The position numbers were made by a program, and so were the translations under genes. Below are positions 9,447 through 17,458 of a stretch of DNA of 64,000 bases, in pieces. Under the pieces are notes generated by a model. That model made no database searches. It had not been told where the DNA came from and saw only the letters and a list, made by a program, of their open reading frames with translations. The number at the start of each line of letters is the position of its first letter. Position 1 is the stretch's first letter. Origin of the DNA: Paraburkholderia caffeinitolerans (GTDB taxonomy: Bacteria; Pseudomonadota; Gammaproteobacteria; Burkholderiales; Burkholderiaceae); assembly GCF_902859945.1 (NCBI RefSeq), contig NZ_CADIKL010000034.1, positions 1 to 64,000 on the forward strand, in the 5' to 3' direction.

Positions 9447-10391
9447 TTGGAGAATAACCGTCCAGACAAGCTGGATTTCGACATCATTCGCCAGCTTCGC
9501 GAGGATGGCAGGCGCCCCGCGAAGACGATTGCCCAGGCGCTCGGCGTGACCGAGGCGACGGTGACTTCGCGCATCCACGCACTGAGCGATGCCAGCGTCA
9601 TGCGGGTCATGGCCCAACGCAATGTCGAGTATCTGAGGACCCGGCTTTTCTGCTTTATCCAGGTATGGATACGCGGACGCTCCGCCGAGGCGGTGGCCGA
9701 TGACATCGCGGCATTCGCAGGCGCGGGATCCGTGATGATGATGGTGGGCAGTCCCGAGATACACGTCACGGCGCTGGTCGAGGACAACGACGATCTGCTT
9801 GTCTTGCTGCAAGACCATATCGGGCAGGTCAGCGGCGTCGATCGCCTGGATGTCAGCGTAACGCTGAAAGCCTACAAATACCGCTATGACGTCGTCAGTC
9901 TCAGCCCGGCCCTATCGCTCGGCGAGCCGCAGGGCGATCCGCTGGACGATGACATCGTTCGCCAGTTGCAGATGGACGGCCGGATCAGCAACCGGGAGAT
10001 CGGGCGCGTGCTCGGAATTTCGGCCAGCACGATCCGTGAACGGGTCAATCGCATGCTCACGACAAAGCAGATCCGTATCGGTGCAGTGTGCGACTACCGG
10101 AGCATGGGCTTCGAGATCGCAGCAATCGCCTATCTTCAGGTTGCGGCCGACCAGTTCAAGACGGCACTGAACTACCTCGTCGCCCAGCATGAGGTCGGAC
10201 AGGTCAGTGCCATCAGCGGCCGGTCGAACATCTTCGTGATTCTCAGCGGACGCAACTTTGATCACCTGTCCGAAATCGTCCGCAACAAACTCCAAACGGT
10301 CCCGGGTGTGATCGAGACCTCGGTGAGCCTTGTCGCCAGGCCCAAAAAACATCGCGCGGACCTGATCAGCCTAGTCGAGCCGCCGGGCTGA
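9447..10391 (+). CDS. Tandem Lrp/AsnC-family transcriptional regulator
   Basis: This 314-residue protein is about twice the family norm. It carries one AsnC helix-turn-helix at residues 5-55 (LDFDIIRQLREDGRRPAKTI), a ligand-type domain, then a second helix-turn-helix from about residue 167 (LDDDIVRQLQMDGRISNREI) and a second ligand domain. Lrp proteins sense amino acids or small effectors. It starts at TTG (9447) with AGGAG seven bases upstream. Lying between the thiolase-like and ligase genes on the same strand, it probably controls this block and perhaps the divergent porin operon. Confidence 0.87.
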   Translation: MENNRPDKLDFDIIRQLREDGRRPAKTIAQALGVTEATVTSRIHALSDASVMRVMAQRNVEYLRTRLFCFIQVWIRGRSAEAVADDIAAFAGAGSVMMMVGSPEIHVTALVEDNDDLLVLLQDHIGQVSGVDRLDVSVTLKAYKYRYDVVSLSPALSLGEPQGDPLDDDIVRQLQMDGRISNREIGRVLGISASTIRERVNRMLTTKQIRIGAVCDYRSMGFEIAAIAYLQVAADQFKTALNYLVAQHEVGQVSAISGRSNIFVILSGRNFDHLSEIVRNKLQTVPGVIETSVSLVARPKKHRADLISLVEPPG

Positions 10392-10431
10392 ATCCACATC
10401 TAAAACATACCCTTCAAGAAAGGAGACACGC

Positions 10432-11988
10432 ATGGCAATTATCGATTTCTTTGACCGCGGGTGGCAGCTCAATCCGCGCGGCATCGCCTATGTCATGGAC
10501 GAGCGGGCCTTCACCTACCAGGAGGCGGGCACGCTGTCCTGCCGCATTGCTCACGCCCTGCTAGCTAGCGGATTCGCGCGTGAAACCAAGGCAGCGGTGT
10601 GGTCCCTGAACGACCCCGTTGCCTGGACGTGCGTGCTGGGTGCGTGGCGGGCGGCCCTCGCATGGGTGCCGATCAACCCGCGGAGTTCGGTCACCGATAA
10701 TGCGCAACTGCTGGACGCCTTCGATTGTGAGGTGCTCTTCTTCCAGCAGGCGTTCTGGCCTGCGATCGAATCCATCCTGCCGCAGTTGCCCAAGCTGAAA
10801 CGGGTGGTGTGCATCGATGGCGAAGCGGGGCAAACGACCTCCCTCGAGACCTTGATCTCGGGCCAGCCGGAAACCGTCCCCGACGTCCGCTACGAGATGG
10901 ATGATGTGGTCGCGGTGCAGCCCACCGGCGGCACGACCGGCACGCCGAAGGGCGTGATGAACACGCATCGGAGCCTGCAGACCTTTGTGGCACACGCCAT
11001 GATGGCCTGCCACTACGGATCCGACGAGCCGGCGGTGTTTCTTGCGGCCGCGCCGATGACGCATTCGACAGGGTTGGCTTCCCTGCCATGCACCGCGCGA
11101 GGCGGCACCACGGTGATCCTCAAGCAGATCGACCCGGTGGGCCTGTGCGACGCCATCGAGCGGCACCGGGTGACCGAACTTTTCCTGCCACCTACGGTGA
11201 TCTATGCCTTGCTTAGCAGGCCCGATATCCGTACGCGGGACTTCTCCTCCTTGCGCTACTTTCTTTACGGGGCGTCTCCGATGTCCGCCGAGAAACTACG
11301 CGAGGCGATCGAGGTCTTCGGACCCGTGATGATCGAGTTCTACGGTCAGACAGAATGCCCTGGCACCATCGCGATCATGCGGCCAGATGAGCATTTCGTG
11401 AGCGGCAGGATTGCGGACGATAAGCGCTTATCGTCCTGCGGCCGGATCTCGCCGCTGATCCGGGTCACGATCATGGATGATGCCGGCCATCCCTGCGCCG
11501 CGGGCGTAGCCGGGGAGATCTGCGTGTCCGGTGACCTGTTGATGAAGGGGTACTACAAGGCGCCGGAGAAGACCGCAGAGACGATCATTGACGGATGGCT
11601 GCATACGGGCGATATCGGGCACCTTGACGCTGATGGCTATTTGCATATCACGGATCGCAAGAAGGACATGATTATCACCGGCGGATTCAATGTCTACCCG
11701 AGCGAAGTCGAGCAGGTGATCTGGTCACACCCCGCGGTCCAGGACTGTGCAGTAATCGGTGTGCCCGACCCGAAATGGGGTGAAGCAGTCAAGGCTGTAG
11801 TCGAACTCAAGCCGGGGCAGGCGGTCGATGCTGGCGAACTCATCGCACTCTGCAAAGAGCGGTTGGGCAGCGTGCAGGCACCCAAGAGCGTTGATTTCGT
11901 GCCCAGTCTGCCGCGTAGTCCGAATGGCAAGGTTCTGAAAAAGGACATCCGCGCGCCGTACTGGGCAGGAAAAGAACGTGTGATTTAA
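10432..11988 (+). CDS. Acyl-CoA synthetase (AMP-forming, ANL superfamily)
   Basis: A 518-residue cytosolic ligase that activates a carboxylic acid through an acyl-adenylate and transfers it to CoA. Signatures are the P-loop-like PTGGTTGTPKGV (about residue 163), YGQTE (about residue 304), GWLHTGDIGHLD, the hinge TDRKKDMIITGG, and the catalytic lysine in RSPNGKVLKKD near the C-terminus. AAGGAGACACGC precedes the ATG. As last gene of the DUF35/thiolase-like/Lrp run it should prime the substrate for CoA-linked cleavage. Substrate unknown, possibly the product of the divergent amidohydrolase route. Confidence 0.9.
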   Translation: MAIIDFFDRGWQLNPRGIAYVMDERAFTYQEAGTLSCRIAHALLASGFARETKAAVWSLNDPVAWTCVLGAWRAALAWVPINPRSSVTDNAQLLDAFDCEVLFFQQAFWPAIESILPQLPKLKRVVCIDGEAGQTTSLETLISGQPETVPDVRYEMDDVVAVQPTGGTTGTPKGVMNTHRSLQTFVAHAMMACHYGSDEPAVFLAAAPMTHSTGLASLPCTARGGTTVILKQIDPVGLCDAIERHRVTELFLPPTVIYALLSRPDIRTRDFSSLRYFLYGASPMSAEKLREAIEVFGPVMIEFYGQTECPGTIAIMRPDEHFVSGRIADDKRLSSCGRISPLIRVTIMDDAGHPCAAGVAGEICVSGDLLMKGYYKAPEKTAETIIDGWLHTGDIGHLDADGYLHITDRKKDMIITGGFNVYPSEVEQVIWSHPAVQDCAVIGVPDPKWGEAVKAVVELKPGQAVDAGELIALCKERLGSVQAPKSVDFVPSLPRSPNGKVLKKDIRAPYWAGKERVI

Positions 11989-11998
11989 GTGGACTGCG

Positions 11999-12201
11999 GG
12001 CGTTGTCAGGTTAGCGAGCGCGCGGCGTTAAAAAGAGGCGATGAAGAAGACGAAGTCGCTTTACCACGGTCACCGCTTCCCAGCGAGCGTCATCAGCTGC
12101 GCCGTTCGCTGGTATTTCCGCTTCAACCTGAGCCCGCGCGATATGGCTCTGGTGCAAATAGCTGATATGGACGAGATATTTTGCTATATAAAGGATGCCT
12201 G
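11999..12201 (+). pseudogene. IS6-family transposase, 5' fragment
   Basis: An IS6-like terminus (GGCGTTGTCAGGTT, 11999-12012) is followed by ATG at 12041 and MKKTKSLYHGHRFPASVISC, then WYFRFNLS. This is the N-terminus of the same transposase type found at 18973. The frame loses resemblance after about 33 residues and stops at 12199-12201. The scar begins 11 bases after the ligase stop, so the ligase's original downstream neighbour has probably been lost. Confidence 0.75.
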
Positions 12202-12202
12202 A

Positions 12203-12655
12203 TCAGGCAGACAGGACTGCCACCCAGACTGCGGGCGCAGCGGTATCTTTGAGGTGGAGTTTCGCGAGGCGGAATTGGCCCTTGCGAATGCGATGTACCA
12301 GTTCAACACCTGAGAGAGTGATCGCTGCGCTCCGGAAACGTTTGAAGCCGAGCATGACTTTCGTCCGGGACTTGATGTTGCGGTGGTCCTGCTCGACCAG
12401 ATTATTGAGATATTTCGAGGATCGGACCTTCGTGTCCTCCGGCAGCGAGCCATCGGCCTTCATCTCGCGCACGGCGCGGTGCGAGGCGGCGTAGCCATCA
12501 AGCGTGATGGTCTTCGGTGGCTGGACTTGATGTTTGATTGCCTTCCTGAAAAACGCTTTTGCCGCCTTCACGTCGCGCCTGGCGCTGAGCATGAAGTCGA
12601 CCGTCTGACCCGCCCGATCCACCGCCCGATAAAGATAGACCGTATGCGATCCACG
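12203..12655 (-). pseudogene. IS6-family transposase, 3' fragment
   Basis: On the minus strand the frame reads [20 protein letters not shown], then the conserved [30 protein letters not shown] and [15 protein letters not shown] blocks of an IS6-family DDE transposase, ending at 12203. About the first third, including the helix-turn-helix and the first catalytic Asp, is missing; sequence similarity starts near 12655. It differs from the fragment at 12041, so two IS6-type elements contributed to this junction. Inactive. Confidence 0.8.
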
Positions 12656-12712
12656 AAGGACGCCCCTCAGAGCGGAGTGGCGGAGTGCTGCATGTCTGAA
12701 CGCGGCGGTGGG

Positions 12713-12957
12713 TTAGCGAAGGCCCGCGGGCATTTTCCAGGGAAGCAGCGCGTCGTAGTCGTCGACAGTCTTTGCAAGAGGTAGCCGCTGGAACAGCCAG
12801 GTGAGGTAACGATACGGGTCGATGCCGTTGGCCTTGCAAGTTTCGACCAACGCGTAGAGATTGGCGCTTGCGTTCGCACCGTCGACGGTGTCCGAGAACA
12901 GCCATCCGCGGCGCCCGACGCAGAAGGGGCGGATTGAGTTTTCGCAGGGATTATGCT
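12713..12957 (-). pseudogene. IS66-family transposase TnpC, C-terminal fragment (left of RIT)
   Basis: The minus-strand frame reads NPCENSIRPFCVGRRGWLF, then ANASANLYALVETCKANGID and PYRYLTWLFQRLPLA, and ends PWKMPAGLR at 12713. These are the last 75 or so residues of an IS66 TnpC. The fragment starts exactly where the RIT element begins and reads away from it. A second, different IS66 tail borders the other RIT end in mirror orientation. Confidence 0.85.
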
Positions 12958-12963
12958 GACTCC

Positions 12964-12982
12964 CCGATTATGCCGCGTCATG
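12964..12982 (+). repeat. RIT left terminal inverted repeat
   Basis: CCGATTATGCCGCGTCATG, exactly complementary to 16310-16328. A related subsite with GTCGGCATTA follows at 13034-13043. These are presumed recombinase binding sites. Confidence 0.85.
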
Positions 12983-13043
12983 AATCCACGCACACAACGG
13001 TTGGGCGGATCTCTGTTCCCGGTCGCTCGGATTGTCGGCATTA

Positions 13044-14039
13044 TCAGAGAGCCTCTAGGAAGGCGAGCAACGGATCTGGAGGTTTGTAGCGTGTCGGCGC
13101 CACACCGCTCGCCGTGGCGTGCGCGAGCGCGCGTTCCTTGAGTTGCATGTCGGCGTGCAAGTAGACCTGAGTAGTCTCGGAGGACTCGTGACCGAGCCAG
13201 AGCGCGATCACGGTTAGGTCGACGCCGTGATGCATCAGGCTCATCGCGGCCGTGTGCCGAAGCGTGTGAGGCGTTATGGATTTTTTCTTCAGCGAGGGGC
13301 ACGAGAGACGCGCGATTTCGGCGTTGCGCGACACGATTCGCTGAAGTGCATCGGCACTAAGATGACCACCACGCGAACTGGGGAAGACCGGATCATCTGG
13401 TTCGTCTGGTTGATACAGCAGCCATTCTTTCAGGACGGCAACGACATCCGGTCGCAGCGGGGTGCATCTCATCTTTCTGCCTTTGCCAAGGCAACGGACG
13501 TGGGCGCCTGTGCCGAGCATCACATCCTGACGCCGGAGTGTGGTCAATTCACTGTTGCGCAGACCCGTTTGAACCGCTACAAGAAGCAGCGTTCGATCGC
13601 GGTTGCCGATCCACGTTCGTACGTCAGGCGCCCCTACCAGAGCGGCGGCCTCGCTCTCGGTCAGAAACTCAACAGGGCCGTGCTCGCAGCGTTTAGATGG
13701 AATTGCAAGAATGCGCTGACACTGCAGAAACAACGCAGGTTCGCTGACCGCGACGAACCGGAAGAAGGCATGCACGGCGGCAAGCCGCGTGTTGCGTGTC
13801 CGCACCGAATTGCCTCTGCCGTGTTCGAGGTGCTGTAGGTATTCCTCAATCAACGACACGTCGAAGTCCTCGATTCGCAGCTTTGACGGCGCGCGCCCGA
13901 TATGCTTCGTGGCAAACGCTAGCAACAGCCGGAACGTGTCTCGGTAACTTGCCACCGTATGCGAACTCAGACCTTGCTGCTCGAGCAGGCGCTGGGTAAA
14001 GAAGCGCTGAACGAGGGATGGCAGACTGGCGGCGCTCAC
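13044..14039 (-). CDS. RIT tyrosine recombinase, third gene (RitC)
   Basis: A 331-residue site-specific recombinase with an N-terminal SAM-like core-binding domain (about residues 8-110) and a C-terminal catalytic domain. Visible catalytic parts are an Arg around GLRNSEL, HTLRHTAAMSL, LGHESSETTQVY with the nucleophile Tyr in VYLHAD, and the expected LGH step. Its ATG overlaps the stop of the second recombinase by four bases. In RIT elements the three proteins probably act together, although individual roles are not settled. Confidence 0.88.
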   Translation of the reverse strand: MSAASLPSLVQRFFTQRLLEQQGLSSHTVASYRDTFRLLLAFATKHIGRAPSKLRIEDFDVSLIEEYLQHLEHGRGNSVRTRNTRLAAVHAFFRFVAVSEPALFLQCQRILAIPSKRCEHGPVEFLTESEAAALVGAPDVRTWIGNRDRTLLLVAVQTGLRNSELTTLRRQDVMLGTGAHVRCLGKGRKMRCTPLRPDVVAVLKEWLLYQPDEPDDPVFPSSRGGHLSADALQRIVSRNAEIARLSCPSLKKKSITPHTLRHTAAMSLMHHGVDLTVIALWLGHESSETTQVYLHADMQLKERALAHATASGVAPTRYKPPDPLLAFLEAL

Positions 14040-15007
14040 GGCTGTTCTCCCGGACAGCTCTTGTCGAGATAGCCTGCCGCGAGTTCAAGCAACTCAGGAA
14101 CCGCTTCGATGTACCAGTACGTAAGACCGATGTTGACATGCCCGAGGTAGGCTGCAAGTTTCGGCAATTCCCGACTGACGTCCAGACCGGCGCGATACCA
14201 CTCGACCAGCCTTCCCGTCGCGAAGCTATGCCGGAAGTCCTGTAGGCGCGGGCCGTAACCATCGCGCCCATCTTCTGTCGCCGATCGCAGGCCGACAGCG
14301 CGCGACATTCTGACGAACATGCTTCGTGCGGTGCCGGCCTTCAGTCGCTTGCCGCGCTCACTAACCAGGAACGCCTCGCTCAATCGTAAAGGACAGAGTT
14401 GATCGCGTTTCTGGGCATAGTGTTCGAGTGCGACCCGGGTCGACTCTGCTACAGGAACGAAGCGCGATTTGCCGAACTTCGATTCCCGGATGGAGAGTAT
14501 CCCGCTGACGAGGTCAACGTCGGACCGGTCGAGCCGAAGCGCTTCGCCTGGCCTGAGGCCCGTCGCTACAAGAAGCCCTATGAGCGTCGAATAGGTCTGT
14601 GCTCGCATGCCGGTTCGGGATCGCAGTTGAGCGGCTCGGGTCATAAGCAGATCAATTTCCTGCTCAGTATAAATATGCGGGGCATTGCGCCGTCTGCGGG
14701 CACTCAGGAGTCCTGCTGGAGGAATCTGGTTTCGACCGTCAATGACGTTCATCCATCTGGCGAAGCCTCTCACTTGAGAGAGGCGCCGCCCCCAGGTGGC
14801 GCGTTCGACGAGTGCGGGCGTCATCGCCCAGCGCAGAGCCAGATCGGTCGTAATGAACTCAGCAGCTTCATGTTCCAGAAGATCAACGAAATGGCCAAGT
14901 GCCAATGCAGGTTCATAGAATGATGCCCCGAGAGCGCGGCGAACCGCCACGTACCGAGCGAGAGAATCGCGGATTGCAGTCATATTGAATCTCCAACTGT
15001 GGGCCAC
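14036..15007 (-). CDS. RIT tyrosine recombinase, second gene (RitB)
   Basis: A 323-residue tyrosine recombinase. The catalytic domain shows TGLRPGEALRLD, LQDFRHSFATGR, AYLGHVNIGLT and a Tyr in YWYIEAVPELL. The N-terminal third is the DNA-clamping domain. It overlaps the first gene by 28 bases and the third by four, so the set is translated from one message. The catalytic set looks complete, with DFRHSFA replacing the more common H-x-L-R-H. Confidence 0.88.
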   Translation of the reverse strand: MAHSWRFNMTAIRDSLARYVAVRRALGASFYEPALALGHFVDLLEHEAAEFITTDLALRWAMTPALVERATWGRRLSQVRGFARWMNVIDGRNQIPPAGLLSARRRRNAPHIYTEQEIDLLMTRAAQLRSRTGMRAQTYSTLIGLLVATGLRPGEALRLDRSDVDLVSGILSIRESKFGKSRFVPVAESTRVALEHYAQKRDQLCPLRLSEAFLVSERGKRLKAGTARSMFVRMSRAVGLRSATEDGRDGYGPRLQDFRHSFATGRLVEWYRAGLDVSRELPKLAAYLGHVNIGLTYWYIEAVPELLELAAGYLDKSCPGEQP

Positions 15008-16212
15008 GAGCGCGCGACCCCGCGCAGGTCCTCAAACGCGACCTTTGCATAGATCGCGGTACTGTCCGGTGAGCGGTGCCGCAAGACCTCGGCTATTTCT
15101 GCCATCGAGGCCTCGTGGCGAATCATCGTCGTCGCCAGACCGTGACGGAACAGATGTGCTGCGCCCCGGCACGCGGGGCGGAAACCGGCACGTGCGAAGG
15201 CCTGGCAAACAATCTTGCCAATCGCCCCCGGCCCCGCCAAACCAACCCGGGGTGCCAATCTGCGAAGGAAGACGCGCCGCGATGCACTTCCTCCGCGACT
15301 ATCGCGAAGATATGTTGCGATTGCCTCTCCAACCTCCGATGGCAGGGGGACGTGCTCGACCATCTGCCCCTTGCCGTGAACGACGAGCTCCCCCGAACGC
15401 CAGTGAATGTCGTCGAGTTCGATGGCAACGATTTCTCCGGCACGTAGACCGAGCCGCGCCAACAACAGCAGGATTGCGTAGTCACGGCGCCCAGTCGGAG
15501 TCGACTGGTCTGCAGATGCAATGAGAGCTTCTTGCTGCTCAGGCGTGAGGAACGTCGGCACAGTTGACTGTCGCCACTTACGAACCGAAGGCACTGACTC
15601 ATACAGGTCTCGGGCCGTATCGCCGCGCAGAAATAGGAAATGGCAGAACGAGCGAAGCGCAACTGCCATCAGCCGCGTGTACTCTGGCGATCGGCCTTGG
15701 CTGCGGGCAAGAAGATGATTCCGGATCGTTACCGCGTCAAATGCATCTGGCAATAAGCTTCCGTCGCTGGCAGAGTGGTTGTCGAGAAAGTCGCGAATGA
15801 ACGGGCCGTAGACGAGCAGAGAGTTCTTCGCGAGTCCACGATCCTGCCTCAGATAGTCCAGGTATCGGCCATATATGTGCGCGATCGCGGATTGGCGGCC
15901 CAACGTCGGCGGGCACACAATGGCTTCCACGCGCAGATAGGCGAGAAACTGCCGTAATGTGGGGCGCGCACGCTGGACGCGGTCTTGTGATGCGTCGATC
16001 AGGCGCTTCATAAAACGAGCCGTGACAGACTCATCGAGATCAATCAGGTCGATGTTCCGGTTCTTCATCCACCCAGAGAACACACACAGGACTCTTCGTT
16101 TCTTGCGAAGCGATACCTCGGAATAGTGTGCCGTCCGTAGACGATCAAGAAATGCATCGACGTGATGGGCCGGCAGCCCGCCGGATTCGCTGACTGTGCG
16201 TTTCGCATTCAT
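14980..16212 (-). CDS. RIT tyrosine recombinase, first gene (RitA)
   Basis: A 410-residue tyrosine recombinase, the longest of the trio, with an extra N-terminal region before the core-binding domain. Catalytic features are LGLRAGEIVAIELDDI, HLFRHGLATTMI, LRHRSPDSTAIY and the following KVAFEDLR. It begins 48 bases inside the inner right subsite, so transcription probably starts within the terminal repeat region. No dedicated excisionase is present. Confidence 0.88.
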   Translation of the reverse strand: MNAKRTVSESGGLPAHHVDAFLDRLRTAHYSEVSLRKKRRVLCVFSGWMKNRNIDLIDLDESVTARFMKRLIDASQDRVQRARPTLRQFLAYLRVEAIVCPPTLGRQSAIAHIYGRYLDYLRQDRGLAKNSLLVYGPFIRDFLDNHSASDGSLLPDAFDAVTIRNHLLARSQGRSPEYTRLMAVALRSFCHFLFLRGDTARDLYESVPSVRKWRQSTVPTFLTPEQQEALIASADQSTPTGRRDYAILLLLARLGLRAGEIVAIELDDIHWRSGELVVHGKGQMVEHVPLPSEVGEAIATYLRDSRGGSASRRVFLRRLAPRVGLAGPGAIGKIVCQAFARAGFRPACRGAAHLFRHGLATTMIRHEASMAEIAEVLRHRSPDSTAIYAKVAFEDLRGVARSWPTVGDSI

Positions 16213-16309
16213 GTGGCTTCTCCTGGCCAGCGCGATAGCCAGCCTGAGAAATCATACGTTTATGCCGACACAGCGGTCATGAAAGGCCATACGCACCGTC
16301 GCGCGCATG

Positions 16310-16328
16310 CATGACGCGGCATAATCGG
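16310..16328 (-). repeat. RIT right terminal inverted repeat
   Basis: CATGACGCGGCATAATCGG, the exact complement of the left repeat, with the inner TATGCCGAC subsite at 16261-16269. It runs directly into the IS66 TnpC reading frame. Confidence 0.85.
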
Positions 16329-16543
16329 CGAATCAGGCCGTTCGTCGTCGGCCGCAAGGGCTGGCTGTTTGCGGACACGGTTGCCGGTGCTCAGGCCAGC
16401 GCCAATCTCTATTCGCTCGTCGAGAGTTGCAAGGCGAACGGTATCGATCCGTACCGCTATCTCGTCTGGCTGTTCACGAAGTTGCCGTTGGCTGTAACCG
16501 CTGACGACTACGCGGCGCTCATGCGCCGTGGACCATGCCCTGA
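16320..16543 (+). pseudogene. IS66-family transposase TnpC, C-terminal fragment (right of RIT)
   Basis: From the RIT right end the plus frame reads IRPFVVGRKGWLFADTV, then ASANLYSLVESCKANGID and PYRYLVWLFTKLPLA, a TnpC tail. Near the end the frame shifts: after AALM one base breaks the normal PW-x-MP ending, which would stop at 16541-16543. Read without correction it runs on to 16592. The tail starts at nearly the same TnpC codon as the left fragment but is a different sequence. Confidence 0.8.
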
Positions 16544-16588
16544 CAACCTCATTGTAGATTCACGCGTAAAGAGCCGGAATCACTGCCT

Positions 16589-17038
16589 ATGAGCCAACAA
16601 ATCAAATTACGAGAGGCGTCACCGTCCGACGTCCCGTTTCTCCTGATGCTTCGCAAGCTGACAATGACCGAACATCTGGAGCGGGCCGCGATGCCGACTG
16701 ACGATGAGGCTCACTATAAGCGCATCTGGTCGAACTTCGAAGACGCCAAGATCATTTGCGAGGGAAATACCAGCGTGGGGCTTCTCAAGATCAATCGAAG
16801 AAGCGGCGAGTGGCACCTTCAGCAGATCCAGGTGTTGCCCTCCCATCAAGGCAAAGGTATCGGCAAAACCGTCCTCGGCGTGGTGTTGGATGAAGCAAGG
16901 CGAGAAGGCGTGTCCGTTTCCCTGAGCGTCCTTCACGGAAATCCCGCGCGTCGTCTCTACGAGCAACTCGGCTTCAGACCAGTTACAGAAACATCACTCG
17001 ACGTCAAGCTGATATGGCACCCGGGATGCGCATGTTAA
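16589..17038 (+). CDS. GNAT-family N-acetyltransferase
   Basis: A 149-residue cytosolic acetyltransferase. It shows an N-terminal beta-alpha unit (IKLREASPSDVPFLLMLR), the acetyl-CoA binding segment QVLPSHQGKGIGKTVL (about residues 83-99, Q/R-x-x-G-x-G/A type) and the closing RLYEQLGFRPV. Substrate cannot be read from sequence; relatives acetylate amino groups of metabolites, antibiotics or proteins. The start overlaps the tail of a shifted IS66 frame by chance. It probably arrived as cargo between mobile elements. Confidence 0.85.
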   Translation: MSQQIKLREASPSDVPFLLMLRKLTMTEHLERAAMPTDDEAHYKRIWSNFEDAKIICEGNTSVGLLKINRRSGEWHLQQIQVLPSHQGKGIGKTVLGVVLDEARREGVSVSLSVLHGNPARRLYEQLGFRPVTETSLDVKLIWHPGCAC

Positions 17039-17458
17039 CGTCCGCAACGACGTGGATCTGGATGTCTGACCGGCGTCGTTAAATGACCGCATATATTTCA
17101 CTCGCCTTCGCTCAGTGAATCACGGTTCGCTGTAGTAGAGCCGTCGGCCGATCTTCAGGGGACTCGTGTCGAGGAAGGATCCTTCCTGGCCCGAACTCGG
17201 CCTCGTGGGTTCACGCGCTAGCGGCCACTTCATTGGGGGATGGGCTCCGCCCCGGTGCGGTCGCTGACGGGCTCACTTTCCATGTCGCAATTCGTTCCCG
17301 GGAACGGGGGCTCTCAGGAAAGTAACACTGCGAATTGATACTTTATCGTCGCACTGTCTACAGAGACGTTGCAGCCCGCCGGAATCAGGCGAGATTAGTC
17401 TAGACTACGCGAATTGGCACTGGCAGCAAGGCACAGTGCAAGTCTGAGGAGGTAACGC
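17039..17458. other. Intergenic stretch with two perfect palindromes
   Basis: No gene is seen in these 420 bases. They contain two perfect palindromes: AGGAAGGATCCTTCCT at 17172-17187 and CGTTCCCGGGAACG at 17293-17306. The second lies about 150 bases before the monooxygenase start and could be an operator. The first 60 bases after the GNAT gene may include IS66 end sequence, which cannot be proven here. Confidence 0.5.

Larger units (their letters stand above)
12958..16331 (-). mobile_element. RIT element (recombinase in trio)
   Basis: Three overlapping tyrosine-recombinase genes in one direction, enclosed by a 19-base perfect terminal inverted repeat (12964-12982 and 16310-16328) with secondary subsites at 13034-13043 and 16260-16269. 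This is the organisation of RIT elements known from proteobacteria. The exact ends are uncertain by about 15 bases because the left side seems to extend further towards the IS66 junction. All three genes look intact, so the element may still be mobile. Confidence 0.87.

Noticed and set aside
12196-12209. 14-base palindrome TGCCTGATCAGGCA between two IS6 fragments
   Set aside because: It simply contains the stop codons of both fragments; no regulatory context.
12498-12905. 135-codon frame across the IS6/IS66 scars
   Set aside because: It mixes wrong frames of two transposase remnants.
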